This document shows positions 25,529 through 34,864 of a stretch of 36,349 nt of DNA, one piece after another. Origin of the DNA: Robiginitomaculum sp. (GTDB lineage: Bacteria > Pseudomonadota > Alphaproteobacteria > Caulobacterales > Maricaulaceae); the NCBI GenBank assembly GCA_021776595.1, contig JAJFFP010000049.1:1-36349 (forward strand), given 5' to 3'. The position numbers and the translations under genes were made by a program. The first letter of the stretch is position 1; each line of letters begins with the position of its first letter. The notes beneath the pieces were generated by a model. That model was given only the letters and a program-made list of their open reading frames with translations. It did no database searches and was not told where the DNA came from.

Positions 25529-25708
25529 GCCTGTAATCCTTGAAGTTTTGTTTTGCATTAACCCTATCCGCAAACGGCGGGATTTCCTCAATGCGCCTAA
25601 CCATGCGCCTGTGCAGTATTCAAAAGCGCGCGTGTCCTACCATTCCACAAAGTATACGAAAAGCGGGTGGCTCAGTGCGAAAGTCATACCTCTTTCTTGC
25701 GCTGATCT

Positions 25709-25736
25709 GAATACTAGCGCCCCAAACGAAGTATTC
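25709..25736. promoter_or_regulatory. Operator-like inverted repeat GAATACT-N14-AGTATTC
   Basis: Perfect 7-bp arms at 25709-25715 and 25730-25736 have centres 21 bp apart (two helical turns) and cover both hexamers of the putative DUF4167 promoter. A third AGTATTC occurs at 25615-25621, 115 bp away. This geometry suits a dimeric repressor; the protein is unknown. Confidence 0.4.
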
Positions 25737-25739
25737 CAA
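25711..25739 (-). promoter_or_regulatory. Putative promoter of the DUF4167-DUF4149-pyrF unit
   Basis: On the minus strand TTGGAA (25734-25739), a 17-nt spacer and TAGTAT (25711-25716) each match the sigma70 hexamers at 4 of 6. It starts 19 nt after the prmC stop. A second -10-like TATACT lies nearer the gene (minus strand, about 25651-25656) without a good -35. The rest of the 229-nt spacer has no ORF or RNA gene I can support. Confidence 0.35.
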
Positions 25740-25757
25740 GCGTTTTTTGCTGTGGGA

Positions 25758-26633
25758 TCATTTACGAACACCACTTAACACCCGATCACGTCCCCCCAGG
25801 TCCTGATCCATCGACAAATTGCTGATATGCGCCTGCCTTTGGGCAAGCACCATAACGCTTTGACCTTGCCCGGCGCCAATCTCAAAAGAAAAATGCCCGC
25901 CGGGTTTTAAATAGGCTTCCAACAAGGGCAGTAAATTCCGGTACGCATCTAGCCCGTCCGCACCACCATCAAGCGCCAGTCTTGGCTCAAATTCGCGCAC
26001 TTCCGGGTCCAGGGTTTCAATATCTTCACTGGCAATATAAGGCGGGTTGGAAACCACCAAATCAAAAGGCGCATGGTCAAGTGCCACATCCCAACCCCCT
26101 TCTACGAAAGTAATACGCTGGTCCAGTTGTGAGTTTTTTGCGTTTTGGCTGGCAATTTTCAATGCCGATGGTGACAGATCCACGCCAACACCAATTGCCG
26201 CCGGTTGCTCGGACAGCAAAGCCAGTAAAATCGCCCCGGAACCGGTGCCAAGATCAAGCACGGATAACGAGCCGGTACCCAGGTTTTCAAGGGCAATTTC
26301 GACCAGTCTTTCAGTGTCAGCGCGCGGGGTCAGCACCGCCTGACTAATGTTCAAGTCCAGTGACCAGAAGCCCCAACTGCCCAGTATATGTGATAATGGT
26401 TCACGGGTTTCACGGCGAAGGCACATGACCTCTAATTGCCCTGCCTGTGCGTTATCCAGACAAAGTTCAGGGTCCAGCCAGATACTTTTCTCGCCACCGG
26501 CAATCACGGCGTTCAGCATATGAGTGGCTTCAATTTCCGCCTCATCAATACCAGCGGCCAGCAGGCGTCTCATCAGGGTTTGGCGAACAAGAAAAAGACT
26601 CTGTCCGGTCCATGCTGGCATCGCTGCGCTCAT
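25758..26633 (-). CDS. prmC: Release factor glutamine methyltransferase PrmC
   Basis: The 291-residue enzyme methylates the GGQ glutamine of release factors. It has a helical N-terminal domain, the AdoMet motif [13 protein letters not shown] (127-139) and the catalytic NPPYI (196-200). Its ATG overlaps the prfA TGA (ATGA), so the modifier is translationally coupled to its substrate RF1, the standard arrangement. It ends 19 nt before a putative promoter of the next unit. Confidence 0.95.
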   Translation of the reverse strand: MSAAMPAWTGQSLFLVRQTLMRRLLAAGIDEAEIEATHMLNAVIAGGEKSIWLDPELCLDNAQAGQLEVMCLRRETREPLSHILGSWGFWSLDLNISQAVLTPRADTERLVEIALENLGTGSLSVLDLGTGSGAILLALLSEQPAAIGVGVDLSPSALKIASQNAKNSQLDQRITFVEGGWDVALDHAPFDLVVSNPPYIASEDIETLDPEVREFEPRLALDGGADGLDAYRNLLPLLEAYLKPGGHFSFEIGAGQGQSVMVLAQRQAHISNLSMDQDLGGRDRVLSGVRK

Positions 26634-27721
26634 GAAACGCTATCTACTTCCATAGCCGCCAGTTTTGCCGCCTGGTCCTCGGCCATGAGTGCATCAATCA
26701 CTTCACCAAGGGCTTCACCGGCAATCACTTTGCCAAGATTATAGAGCGTCAAATTGATACGGTGGTCTGTCACCCGCCCTTGCGGGAAATTATAAGTGCG
26801 GATGCGCTCGGACCGATCACCGGAACCGATCTGGCCTTTGCGATCGGCGGCACGGATGGAATCCACCCGCTGGCGCTCGCGCTCATACAGGCGGGCTTTG
26901 AGCACTTGCATGGCTTTGGCACGATTTTTATGCTGGGATTTTTCATCCTGCTGCGAAGCCATAATTCCAGTGGGAATATGGGTAATGCGAACCGCTGAAT
27001 CAGTTGTGTTGACCGATTGGCCACCGGGACCGGATGCGCGAAAAACATCAATGCGAAGGTCCTTGTCCTCGATTTTGATGTCCACATCTTCTGGCTCAGG
27101 CAAAACCGCCACAGTCGCCGCCGAGGTATGAATTCGCCCCTGCGTTTCCGTATCCGGCACACGTTGAACCCGGTGAACACCGGATTCAAATTTCAACCTG
27201 CCATAGGTGTTATCACCCTTGATCGAGGCAATGACCTCCTTATAGCCACCCATCTCCCCCTCTGAGGCGGAAACCAGTTCCATCTTCCAGCCCTGCAATT
27301 GGGCGAAACGCTGATACATGCGAAACAGATCGCCGGCAAAAAGCGCCGCTTCATCACCGCCAGTGCCTGCCCGAACCTCCAGCATTACCGGGGCGCCATC
27401 GTCCTTGTCCTTGGGCAAGAGCATGATCTGCATGGCTTGTTCGCGTTTGGGCAATTTTTCTTTCAGGGCCTCATATTCCTCGCGCAGCAAGGCCTGCATG
27501 TCGGCGTCCTCACCGCCATCGGCCAGCATTACTTCCAGATCAGCAATCTCGCTGCGCATGGCATTTAAGGCACTGGCGGCACTGGCCACCGGCATCAGCG
27601 CCGCATGTTCTTTGGACAAAGCCACAATTTCGTTGCTGTCTGTGGTGGCGCCCATACGCGCTTCAATTTGCTCGAAACGGTCTACGACCTGATCCAGACG
27701 GGATTGAGGGATATGCGCCAT
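26630..27721 (-). CDS. prfA: Peptide chain release factor 1
   Basis: The 363-residue RF1 terminates translation at UAA and UAG. It has the GGQ motif (233-235, [18 protein letters not shown]) in the catalytic domain and the codon-recognition tripeptide as PDT (189-191, [18 protein letters not shown]) in place of the PxT form PAT of E. coli. Downstream stop codons of both types occur in the window's genes. The ATG is only 3 nt after the ispG stop, and prmC overlaps its end. Confidence 0.97.
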   Translation of the reverse strand: MAHIPQSRLDQVVDRFEQIEARMGATTDSNEIVALSKEHAALMPVASAASALNAMRSEIADLEVMLADGGEDADMQALLREEYEALKEKLPKREQAMQIMLLPKDKDDGAPVMLEVRAGTGGDEAALFAGDLFRMYQRFAQLQGWKMELVSASEGEMGGYKEVIASIKGDNTYGRLKFESGVHRVQRVPDTETQGRIHTSAATVAVLPEPEDVDIKIEDKDLRIDVFRASGPGGQSVNTTDSAVRITHIPTGIMASQQDEKSQHKNRAKAMQVLKARLYERERQRVDSIRAADRKGQIGSGDRSERIRTYNFPQGRVTDHRINLTLYNLGKVIAGEALGEVIDALMAEDQAAKLAAMEVDSVS

Positions 27722-27724
27722 GGC

Positions 27725-28849
27725 TTACGCCTCGCTTTTGGCATTGCGCAGGGTTGCCGCGCGCGTTTCCACCAACTCAACGATATGCTCGATCATGGTT
27801 TCATTGCTACGTTTGTGATCCATTTTACCGGCAAAATACACCATACCATGACCAGCGCCGCCCCCGGTAAAGCCAATATCGGTATAGGCCGCTTCGCCGG
27901 GCCCATTGACCACGCAGCCGATAATGGAAAGGGATACCGGCTCGGCAATATGGGCAAGACGTTGTTCCAGAATCTGCACGGTTTTGATAACGTCAAAACC
28001 CTGCCGTGAGCAGGATGGGCAGGAAATTATATTAACCCCGCGCGTACGCAAGTTAAGAGATTTTAGAATATCAAAACCAACTTTGATCTCTTCAACCGGG
28101 TCGGCAGAAAGTGATACCCGGATGGTGTCGCCAATCCCGGCCCACAGCAACATGCCAAGCCCGACCGAAGATTTTACTGTGCCCGTGCGCAAACCCCCGG
28201 CCTCGGTAATGCCAAGGTGCAAGGGACAATCCACAACATCGGCCAATTGCTGATAGGCGGCAACGGTAAGAAACGGATCGGACGCCTTAACCGATATTTT
28301 ATATTCGTGAAAGTCATGTTCTTCCAAAATGTTCACATGCCTAAGTGCGCTTTCCACCATGGCTTCGGGGCATGGCTCGGCATATTTTTCTAAAAATTCA
28401 CGCTCCAGCGAGCCGGCATTAACGCCAATGCGAATGGCACAATTATGATCTTTTGCCGCCTGCACCACATCGCCTACCCGCGATTTATTGCCAATATTAC
28501 CAGGATTGATCCGCAGGCAGGCCACCCCGGCCCTGGCCGCTTCAATGGCACGTTGGTAATGAAAATGAATGTCGGCCACGATAGGCACTTGCGTATCGCG
28601 CACTATGGCGGGCATGGCGCGGGTCGAATCCTCATCGGGGCAGGAAATGCGAACCATATCTGCACCGGCTTCTTCCAGGGCATGCACTTGCGCCAGTGTC
28701 GCTTTAACATCCGGGGTTGGCGTATTGGTCATGGATTGCACACTGATCGGCGCATCACCGCCAACCGGCAAATCCCCGACCATGATCTGGCGAGAAGCGC
28801 GCCTTTTGATCGCACGCCAGGGTCGAAGCGCACTGATGGCGTCAGTCAT
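27725..28849 (-). CDS. ispG: 4-hydroxy-3-methylbut-2-en-1-yl diphosphate synthase IspG (GcpE)
   Basis: The 374-residue enzyme of the MEP pathway reductively opens MEcPP to HMBPP using a [4Fe-4S] cluster. A TIM barrel occupies the first 260 residues or so ([19 protein letters not shown]). The cluster site is the C-terminal pair [10 protein letters not shown] and [10 protein letters not shown], giving the three cysteines and the ligand Glu of the family. This is the short bacterial form without the plant insertion. It lies 61 nt after the rodZ-like gene and 3 nt before prfA. Its ATG lacks a clear Shine-Dalgarno. Confidence 0.96.
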   Translation of the reverse strand: MTDAISALRPWRAIKRRASRQIMVGDLPVGGDAPISVQSMTNTPTPDVKATLAQVHALEEAGADMVRISCPDEDSTRAMPAIVRDTQVPIVADIHFHYQRAIEAARAGVACLRINPGNIGNKSRVGDVVQAAKDHNCAIRIGVNAGSLEREFLEKYAEPCPEAMVESALRHVNILEEHDFHEYKISVKASDPFLTVAAYQQLADVVDCPLHLGITEAGGLRTGTVKSSVGLGMLLWAGIGDTIRVSLSADPVEEIKVGFDILKSLNLRTRGVNIISCPSCSRQGFDVIKTVQILEQRLAHIAEPVSLSIIGCVVNGPGEAAYTDIGFTGGGAGHGMVYFAGKMDHKRSNETMIEHIVELVETRAATLRNAKSEA

Positions 28850-28910
28850 GGCAATACCGTATGCTAAAAGTAAAAAGTGATGCAGGTATTGGCGCGCTTA
28901 GCCGCCAACG

Positions 28911-29462
28911 TCAACTGTCATCAAGTGTGGCATATGTAATCGAGACATCTGGCACATCGCGCAGATTATTGGATTCTGCCCAACTTGAAAGCGCTTCTGG
29001 AACTGGCGGTACCACCGCCACAGACGGGGCCGGGGCCCGCAGGCCATACCAGGTGGCCAGCCCCAATGCACAGCTAATAACCAGAACAAGGCCCGTGCCC
29101 TTGGGCAAACGAAAGTCAACCCAGGCCGGGGCGGGGCGGGGCGATAAATCGCCTAGCGGGGAAACATCATCATAAAATTGTGCCTTGAATCCAGAAACCA
29201 TCTCTTCAGCATCCAGTCCCAGATGGGAAGCATAGCAACGCACAAAGCCAAGGGCATAGGCACGGGCGGGCAAGGCGGCGCGATCCATGGACTCTATCGC
29301 TTCAATATACTCGCTACTGATTTTGGTGGCGGCAGCAATGTCCGCAATGCTCAAATGCGCGCGAATACGCGTTACCTGAAATGTTTCACCAATGCCGTGC
29401 ACCATCGCACCCTCTGCTTCCACACTATCGTCTTGATAGTGGACCGCCCCCGAAGCATCCAT
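28911..29462 (-). CDS. RodZ-like HTH membrane protein with a very short periplasmic part
   Basis: The 183-residue protein has an HTH_25/Xre-type domain (about 22-92: GETFQVTRIRAHLSIADIA and ISSEYIEAIESMD), one membrane segment (about 123-141) and only some 40 residues beyond it. RodZ uses its HTH to bind MreB and has a periplasmic beta domain of about 100-200 residues; that domain is missing here. AAGGGA lies upstream of the ATG, supporting 29462. A place next to ispG is typical for this family in proteobacteria. It could be a reduced RodZ working with the mreB cluster of the same window, or a membrane-bound regulator. Confidence 0.78.
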   Translation of the reverse strand: MDASGAVHYQDDSVEAEGAMVHGIGETFQVTRIRAHLSIADIAAATKISSEYIEAIESMDRAALPARAYALGFVRCYASHLGLDAEEMVSGFKAQFYDDVSPLGDLSPRPAPAWVDFRLPKGTGLVLVISCALGLATWYGLRAPAPSVAVVPPVPEALSSWAESNNLRDVPDVSITYATLDDS

Positions 29463-29512
29463 TGCATTTTCCCTTTCGAACCAAGCCTCAAACCCGAATC
29501 AATGGCTAAATC

Positions 29513-29532
29513 GTCACTTGTGCAAGCGTGAC
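29513..29532. repeat. Palindrome in the leader of the rodZ-like/ispG unit
   Basis: GTCACTTGTGCAAGCGTGAC combines CTTG/CAAG around TG with outer GTCA/TGAC arms. It lies between the putative promoter at 29551-29579 and the start codon, so it would be in the mRNA leader. It has no adjacent T-tract on the minus strand; a protein site or leader hairpin are both possible. Confidence 0.35.
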
Positions 29533-29550
29533 ATTTTGGTCGCAGGCAAC

Positions 29551-29579
29551 ATAAAAACCTAAAGACCTCGCAAGATCAA
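29551..29579 (-). promoter_or_regulatory. Putative promoter of rodZ-like-ispG-prfA-prmC
   Basis: On the minus strand TTGATC (29574-29579), a 17-nt spacer and TTTTAT (29551-29556) give 4 of 6 matches each. It lies in the 160-nt gap after ptsP, the only sizeable gap in this minus-strand block. No intrinsic terminator is visible after ptsP. Confidence 0.3.
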
Positions 29580-29622
29580 GAGAATTTCCTGAATATGTTC
29601 ATAAAACCTTGGAAATACCCAG

Positions 29623-31911
29623 TTAAAGGGGCAGCCCATTGGTTTGCGCATAATTCAAGAATTGTTCTCTTATCGACACTATTGCTTCAGCCCCTGCCTT
29701 TGCCAAACTCTCTTTGGCCAACCACTGCGCAAGATTGATGCCAAGGTCATTTTGATCCAAAGAGAGAATCATGCGTTTTACCGGGCCGATAGCCGCCGGG
29801 GGCACAGAAAGTTCAGTAAAGCCAAGGGCAATTAAAATGGCTGCCTCAACGGTTTGCCCGGCGATTTCCCCGCATACGGATACCGGGCAAGCAGCCTGGT
29901 TACAGAGTTTGGCCACATGGCCAAGCATACGTAAACTGCCGGTATTGAGGATGTCATAGCGCTCGGATACTCTGGGGTTTTCCCGATCCGCCGCAAAGAA
30001 ATACTGCATCAGATCGTTGGCACCAACGGAGACAAAATCCACTTCATGCAGCAATTCATCCAATTGCCATACAATGGCCGGGGTTTCGATCATTGAGCCA
30101 ATGCGAACCGATTGCGGAACGTTTTTTCCAAAGCGTTTCATACGGCCAATTTCGGCTTCCAACAGTGCCTTGGCACTGCGAAACTCGCCCAAAGTGGTGA
30201 TCAGCGGAAACATGATGTTCAGTTCTTTGCCCGCAGTTGCGTCAATCAGGGCGCGGAACTGATAGCGCAACAACCCTGGCCGATCGAGAGCCATACGCAT
30301 GGCTCGCCAGCCCAGTGCCGGATTACTTTCGCGTTCATGCGCCACATAAGGCAGCACCTTGTCACCGCCCAGATCAAGGGTACGAAACACCACGGGACGA
30401 TCCCCGGCCGCATCCAGAACATCATGATATAACCGGGTTTGTTCGTTTTGTTTTGGCAAGTGGTCCGACAACAGGAACTGAAACTCGGTCCTGAAAAGAC
30501 CAATACCCTCGGCACCGGATTCTTCCAATTGCGGCAAATCAACTCGTAAACCGGCATTCATGGATAATTTGATACGCTGTCCATCTCTGGTGCAGGCGGG
30601 TTTATCGCGCAGACGCGCATAGGCGGCGCGGCGGGCGCGGCGTTCAGCAACGCGGGCTCTAAACGCTGCTTCGACATCGCCATCAGGACGAATAAATACG
30701 GAACCACTTTCACCATCCAGCAACACCGTGTCGCCTTCGCTGACCCGGTCCAGAACTCCGGCAACCTGGCCCACAACTGGCAGACGCAAAGCCCGTGCAA
30801 CAATGGCAGCGTGTGAAGTGGGAGAGCCTTCCTCCAGCACCAGTGCCTTTAACCGCGACCGGTCAAGTTCCAATAGCCCCGCTGGCCCGATATCACGGGC
30901 GATCAGCACCGCATCTTTGGGCAGGCTGGCCAAATCCTCTATGGCCCCAAGATGGCGAAGCAACCGGTTGGCCAGATCTTCAAGATCGTGCAAGCGTTCT
31001 CGTAAATATGGGTTCTTCGCATTGCGAAAACGGGCACGATGTTCGCCGCGCACCCGCTCCACCGCCGCTTCGGCACTTAATCCGGCACTGGCCGCTTCCA
31101 CCAGACGGTCCATCCAGCCCTGGTCATTGGCAAACATGCGATAGGCTTCCAACACTTCACGTGATGGCCCGCCCAGCCGATTGCCCTTGCCCTGATAAAG
31201 CGCATCAACAGATCGCCTTAGCTCCGAAATGGCACTGATCAACCTTTGTTTTTCTGCTTCCGGGTCATCGGCAACCGGATTGGTATTAACCCGGCCAGGC
31301 ATATCCAGCACGGCACGGCCCACTGCCAGACCATCAGAAATGCGGCGCCCGGAGAGCACTTCGGCACGCATGGGGCGCAGGGCCACGTTTTCCAGCTCAT
31401 TGGGGCTAAGTAAATCACCAGAGGATACAATTTCCGCCAGCACCATAGAGACATTTTGCAGGGCCTCCATATCCTCATCGCTGTAATGACGTGCTTCGCG
31501 GCTTTGCACGACCAGCACCCCCAGCAATCGCCCACCGCGCAAGACGGGTACACCTAAAAACCCGTGAAACGGGTCTTCCTGGGTTTCCGGGTGAAAGGAA
31601 AATTCCGGGTGCTTTGGAGCCTCTGTAAGGTTGAGCGGTTTTGCCAGACGCACGATTTCACCCACAAGGCCTTCACCGGCACCCAGGCGGGTGACGTGCA
31701 CTGCGCTAGAGGCCAACCCGTAGGTTGCCCATAACTCCATACTGGCATCCGGACGGCGCAAATAAAGCGAGCAGACTTGCGCCTGCAAATTGCGGGCAAT
31801 GGCAGCAACCAGACCATCCAGTCGCTCTTGGGCATTGCCCTCATCGGCCATAATCTGCCTGATTTGGCTGAGCAATTGCCGATGCCCGACTTGTGGTATG
31901 CCCTTAATCAT
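29623..31911 (-). CDS. ptsP: PtsP, enzyme I of the nitrogen phosphotransferase system
   Basis: The 762-residue protein has an N-terminal GAF domain (about 20-165) and a full enzyme I: the HPr-binding helical domain, phospho-histidine His367 in EEGSPTSHAAIVARAL, and the PEP-binding barrel with GIGLFRTEFQFL and the catalytic Cys in CPVSVCGEIAGQ. PtsP passes phosphate from PEP to NPr (PtsO) and EIIA-Ntr, coupling nitrogen status to regulation; the GAF domain binds glutamine in studied homologues. Its start overlaps the lysC stop (31908-31911), a gene order common in alphaproteobacteria. NPr and EIIA-Ntr are not in the window. Confidence 0.95.
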   Translation of the reverse strand: MIKGIPQVGHRQLLSQIRQIMADEGNAQERLDGLVAAIARNLQAQVCSLYLRRPDASMELWATYGLASSAVHVTRLGAGEGLVGEIVRLAKPLNLTEAPKHPEFSFHPETQEDPFHGFLGVPVLRGGRLLGVLVVQSREARHYSDEDMEALQNVSMVLAEIVSSGDLLSPNELENVALRPMRAEVLSGRRISDGLAVGRAVLDMPGRVNTNPVADDPEAEKQRLISAISELRRSVDALYQGKGNRLGGPSREVLEAYRMFANDQGWMDRLVEAASAGLSAEAAVERVRGEHRARFRNAKNPYLRERLHDLEDLANRLLRHLGAIEDLASLPKDAVLIARDIGPAGLLELDRSRLKALVLEEGSPTSHAAIVARALRLPVVGQVAGVLDRVSEGDTVLLDGESGSVFIRPDGDVEAAFRARVAERRARRAAYARLRDKPACTRDGQRIKLSMNAGLRVDLPQLEESGAEGIGLFRTEFQFLLSDHLPKQNEQTRLYHDVLDAAGDRPVVFRTLDLGGDKVLPYVAHERESNPALGWRAMRMALDRPGLLRYQFRALIDATAGKELNIMFPLITTLGEFRSAKALLEAEIGRMKRFGKNVPQSVRIGSMIETPAIVWQLDELLHEVDFVSVGANDLMQYFFAADRENPRVSERYDILNTGSLRMLGHVAKLCNQAACPVSVCGEIAGQTVEAAILIALGFTELSVPPAAIGPVKRMILSLDQNDLGINLAQWLAKESLAKAGAEAIVSIREQFLNYAQTNGLPL

Positions 31912-33146
31912 GATTTGCCCTGATCCAGCCCAAAGGCGCTATGCAGCGCCTGCACGGCCTTTTCCAGTGCGGAGGCCGCCAGCAGAACACTAATCCGGGT
32001 TTCCGAAGTGGCAACAGCACCAATTTCAATCTGGCAGGCGTTAAGGGTCTCAAACACCGTGAGCGCAATCCCCGTTTGGGAACGCAGGCCAATCCCGATG
32101 ATCGATACTTTAGCCATATCCCGGTCAAGCGATACCTCTTGCAAGCCAAGATTCTCTTTAGCCTCACTCAAGCGGGTAAAGGCCTTGTTTGCATCGGCGC
32201 GCCGAAGCGCAAATACCAGCATGCTTTTACCTTTTTCTTCTGCCGGGGCATGAACAATCAGGTCCACCTGAACCCCGGCTTCGCGCAAAATAGCAAAAAC
32301 ATCTTTCAGGGCCTTTGATCCCGATGGCATGGCCTGGACCATTATGCGCGCCTCATCACGGCTATAGCTGACCGCGCGGACAATAGCGCGCTCCAGGCCA
32401 GCTTCATGGCTGATCATCGTGCCTGAATCTTTTGTCGGTTTATTTTCAAAACTGGATAAAACGCGAAGCCGGACTTTTTTGGCCATCGCCAGTTCGACGG
32501 AGCGGCTTTGCATGACTTTTGAACCCTGCGAGGCCATTTCCAGCATTTCCTCATAGCTGAGCCGCTGGATCAGGCTGGCATTTTGCACCATGTGCGGGTC
32601 AGCACTGAACACCCCGTCAACATCGGTATAGATTTCACAAACTTCAGCATTCAATGCGGCCGCCAGAGCCACCGCACTCAGGTCTGTGCCGCCCCGGCCA
32701 AGTGTAGTGATGCGGCCATTTGGACCGATGCCTTGATACCCGGCCAGAACAGCAATGGTGCCATCATCAATCACATTACCGATCGCCTGCCCGTCTATAT
32801 CCCCGATTTTTGCAGCGCCGTGGTGACCATCGGTCAAGAAGCCTGCCTGCCAGCCGGTAAAGGATCGTGCACAGAGCCCGGCGCGGCGAAGCGCCATCGC
32901 CATAAGCGCGGCATTGACCTGCTCACCAGAAGCCAGCACCGCATCGCCTTCATCTGCCCATTTGCCATCAGGGTCAGCATTATGCACGTCTTTTTCAAGA
33001 GAATCGGTCATTCCCGCCGGGGCGGAAACCACCACCGCAATGGCGTGTCCCAGGCGGACATGCCCGGCAACCAGTTTCGCACACGCATCAAGGCGTGTCT
33101 GGTCAGCGCAGGACGTCCCGCCAAATTTCATCACCAGCCGTGTCAT
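31908..33146 (-). CDS. lysC: Aspartate kinase LysC
   Basis: The 412-residue enzyme phosphorylates aspartate to open the lysine, threonine, methionine and DAP pathway. It has the kinase domain (MKFGGTSCADQTRL near the start, where most relatives have Val in place of Cys; TTLGRGGTDLSAVALA; YTDVDGVFSADP) and two C-terminal ACT domains that mediate feedback by lysine and/or threonine. It heads the minus-strand block and is divergent from ubiG across 71 nt, which must hold both promoters. ptsP overlaps its stop. Confidence 0.95.
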   Translation of the reverse strand: MTRLVMKFGGTSCADQTRLDACAKLVAGHVRLGHAIAVVVSAPAGMTDSLEKDVHNADPDGKWADEGDAVLASGEQVNAALMAMALRRAGLCARSFTGWQAGFLTDGHHGAAKIGDIDGQAIGNVIDDGTIAVLAGYQGIGPNGRITTLGRGGTDLSAVALAAALNAEVCEIYTDVDGVFSADPHMVQNASLIQRLSYEEMLEMASQGSKVMQSRSVELAMAKKVRLRVLSSFENKPTKDSGTMISHEAGLERAIVRAVSYSRDEARIMVQAMPSGSKALKDVFAILREAGVQVDLIVHAPAEEKGKSMLVFALRRADANKAFTRLSEAKENLGLQEVSLDRDMAKVSIIGIGLRSQTGIALTVFETLNACQIEIGAVATSETRISVLLAASALEKAVQALHSAFGLDQGKS

Positions 33147-33217
33147 CTTGACCCTGTTCGTGCGACCTTGGGCGGTGTAGTTAGGGTGCCCAACGCAAAA
33201 CGTCCAGGATTCCCTTT

Positions 33218-33973
33218 ATGGCTTCGCCGTCCACCATAGACCCCGATGAGATTGCCAAATTCAGCGCCATGGCCGCCGAATGGTGGAACCCAAAGGGTAA
33301 ATTTCGTCCGCTGCATCAATTTAATCCGGTTCGTTTGCAATTTATACGACATACGCTTGGCGATCATTTTGGCCTGGATGCCAAAACCCGACAACCTTAC
33401 ACCGGTCTGCGGGTTTTGGATATTGGTTGCGGCGGTGGCCTGCTGAGCGAGCCTGTGTGCCGCCTGGGTGCCAGTATGACCAGTGTGGATGCCTCCGAGG
33501 CCAATATCAAAACCGCCAGTATACACGCGCAGGCACAAGGCCTGAAAATTGATTACCGCCATAGTGCCGCAGAAAACCTGCTGCGTAATAAAGAGGACCG
33601 CTTTGATGTGATCCTGAATATGGAAGTGATCGAGCACACCGCTGATCCTGCCGTCTTTTTACAAGCCTGTGCTACTCTATTGCGGCCGGGAGGATTGATG
33701 ATTGTGGCCACCATTAACCGCACCTCCAAGGCCCGCCTGCTGGCCATTACCATGGCCGAGCGGGTGTTGCGCTGGTTGCCGCCCGGCACCCATGATTATG
33801 AAAAGCTCGTCAAACCGGAGGAAATCCGCACACCATTGGAAGAACAGGGCCTTGCTGTCACCGGACCGACCGGGGTTAGCTATAACCCGCTTCAAGGCTC
33901 CTGGCGACTGGGCCGGGATGCCTCTGTAAATTATATGATGGTAGCCAGAAAACCGGCAAAGGCCAATAATTAG
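33218..33973 (+). CDS. ubiG: Ubiquinone biosynthesis O-methyltransferase UbiG
   Basis: The 251-residue enzyme performs both O-methylations in ubiquinone synthesis. It has the family N-terminus ([18 protein letters not shown]), AdoMet motif [15 protein letters not shown], and [11 protein letters not shown] and STINRT-like segments ([10 protein letters not shown]). AGGA (33206-33209) precedes the ATG by 8 nt. The divergent lysC neighbour is the usual alphaproteobacterial context. Its TAG overlaps the sapC stop on the other strand by 4 nt. Confidence 0.96.
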   Translation: MASPSTIDPDEIAKFSAMAAEWWNPKGKFRPLHQFNPVRLQFIRHTLGDHFGLDAKTRQPYTGLRVLDIGCGGGLLSEPVCRLGASMTSVDASEANIKTASIHAQAQGLKIDYRHSAAENLLRNKEDRFDVILNMEVIEHTADPAVFLQACATLLRPGGLMIVATINRTSKARLLAITMAERVLRWLPPGTHDYEKLVKPEEIRTPLEEQGLAVTGPTGVSYNPLQGSWRLGRDASVNYMMVARKPAKANN

Positions 33974-34767
33974 GCCTTGCCTTTGGCCTCGCCAGCCAAC
34001 TGGCTTTTCATTTCCTGCGCCACCAGACGCTGCCAGTTCGCCTGAGAAATCATCTGGGCATAAATACCCAGCAGACCGCCATTATCACGCAGTTCAGCCA
34101 GTTTATCATCTGGCAGTTTATTGAGCTTGTCCTGGGACAGACCAACATACTCGCCAATTTTCTGTTGCACCACGGTTTTGCCATCTTCACCGGGCTGCGG
34201 GATCGTGACGCTTTGCGTTTCAAACAGGTCCAGATCAGTCATGAACTTGACAAAGTTACGTGCGCCTTGGGTTTCCATCTCATAATTCTGGATATACTCG
34301 ATCGCCCGTTTGGTAAATTCCGATGTCTCCCCGTCAACGAAGAAGGGCTGCTCTGGCTTGTCACTGATGACAGAAGCCGCACGATCAATACACACCATCA
34401 GGTTTTCAGGGTCGCCGTTACTGCTGGCAGGAACAAACGGATATCGGCGCAAAAAGCCTGGCACATACATGCCATCAGGCATCAGACCATCTTCATCGAT
34501 ATAGGCATTGTGATCTTTTTGCATACCCATCACGGCGGCAGGGGTGCGTTCTTCACCGGCAAAAATTATAGGATAGCACAACGCGGCTGCCGGAAATTCA
34601 GCAATGGTAACCGGCACCAATTGGGTATTCTTAGCAAAGCCAAAAGGGTTTTTTGTGTCTGGCGTAATCCCCAGATCCTTGTGCTTATCGCTATTTAGTG
34701 GTTCTGGTTGCTTGTAAAATAGCAAATTGCCCGTGGTTTCGATAGTGCCGGTATCGGTCTCTGCCAT
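33970..34767 (-). CDS. SapC-family protein
   Basis: The 265-residue protein matches the SapC family: [19 protein letters not shown], then [21 protein letters not shown], and C-terminal SQANWQRL. There are no membrane segments, so annotations of SapC as a peptide-transport permease do not apply. SapC genes often accompany TonB-dependent receptors, sometimes with tryptophan halogenase-like genes; here a receptor gene lies 97 nt upstream on the same strand. ATG 34767 is chosen for GGGGA upstream; a start at 34809 in the same frame lacks this. The biochemical role is unknown. Confidence 0.85.
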   Translation of the reverse strand: MAETDTGTIETTGNLLFYKQPEPLNSDKHKDLGITPDTKNPFGFAKNTQLVPVTIAEFPAAALCYPIIFAGEERTPAAVMGMQKDHNAYIDEDGLMPDGMYVPGFLRRYPFVPASSNGDPENLMVCIDRAASVISDKPEQPFFVDGETSEFTKRAIEYIQNYEMETQGARNFVKFMTDLDLFETQSVTIPQPGEDGKTVVQQKIGEYVGLSQDKLNKLPDDKLAELRDNGGLLGIYAQMISQANWQRLVAQEMKSQLAGEAKGKA

Positions 34768-34819
34768 GATATTCCCCAATTGAATTGTAGCCTGTGAAGC
34801 GGGCGTCATAAAGGATCAG

Positions 34820-34842
34820 GGCATGTCTGCCAACCGCATGCC
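34820..34842. repeat. Inverted repeat GGCATG/CATGCC between the receptor and sapC
   Basis: GGCATG (34820-34825) and CATGCC (34837-34842) flank an 11-nt loop within the 97-nt spacer. On the minus strand only a short T run follows about 10 nt later (CCTTTA), so it is at best a partial terminator that could attenuate transcription into sapC. Confidence 0.3.
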
Positions 34843-34864
34843 TGCAGATAGTCGCCATTGCTGT

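Noticed and set aside
25600-25670. A stretch read on the minus strand (GTGGAATGGTAGGACACGC) that resembles the D-arm of a tRNA-Leu
   Set aside because: The following bases do not form an anticodon stem and no T-arm GGTTCGA or acceptor pairing is present, so I see no tRNA, only a chance or very degraded resemblance.
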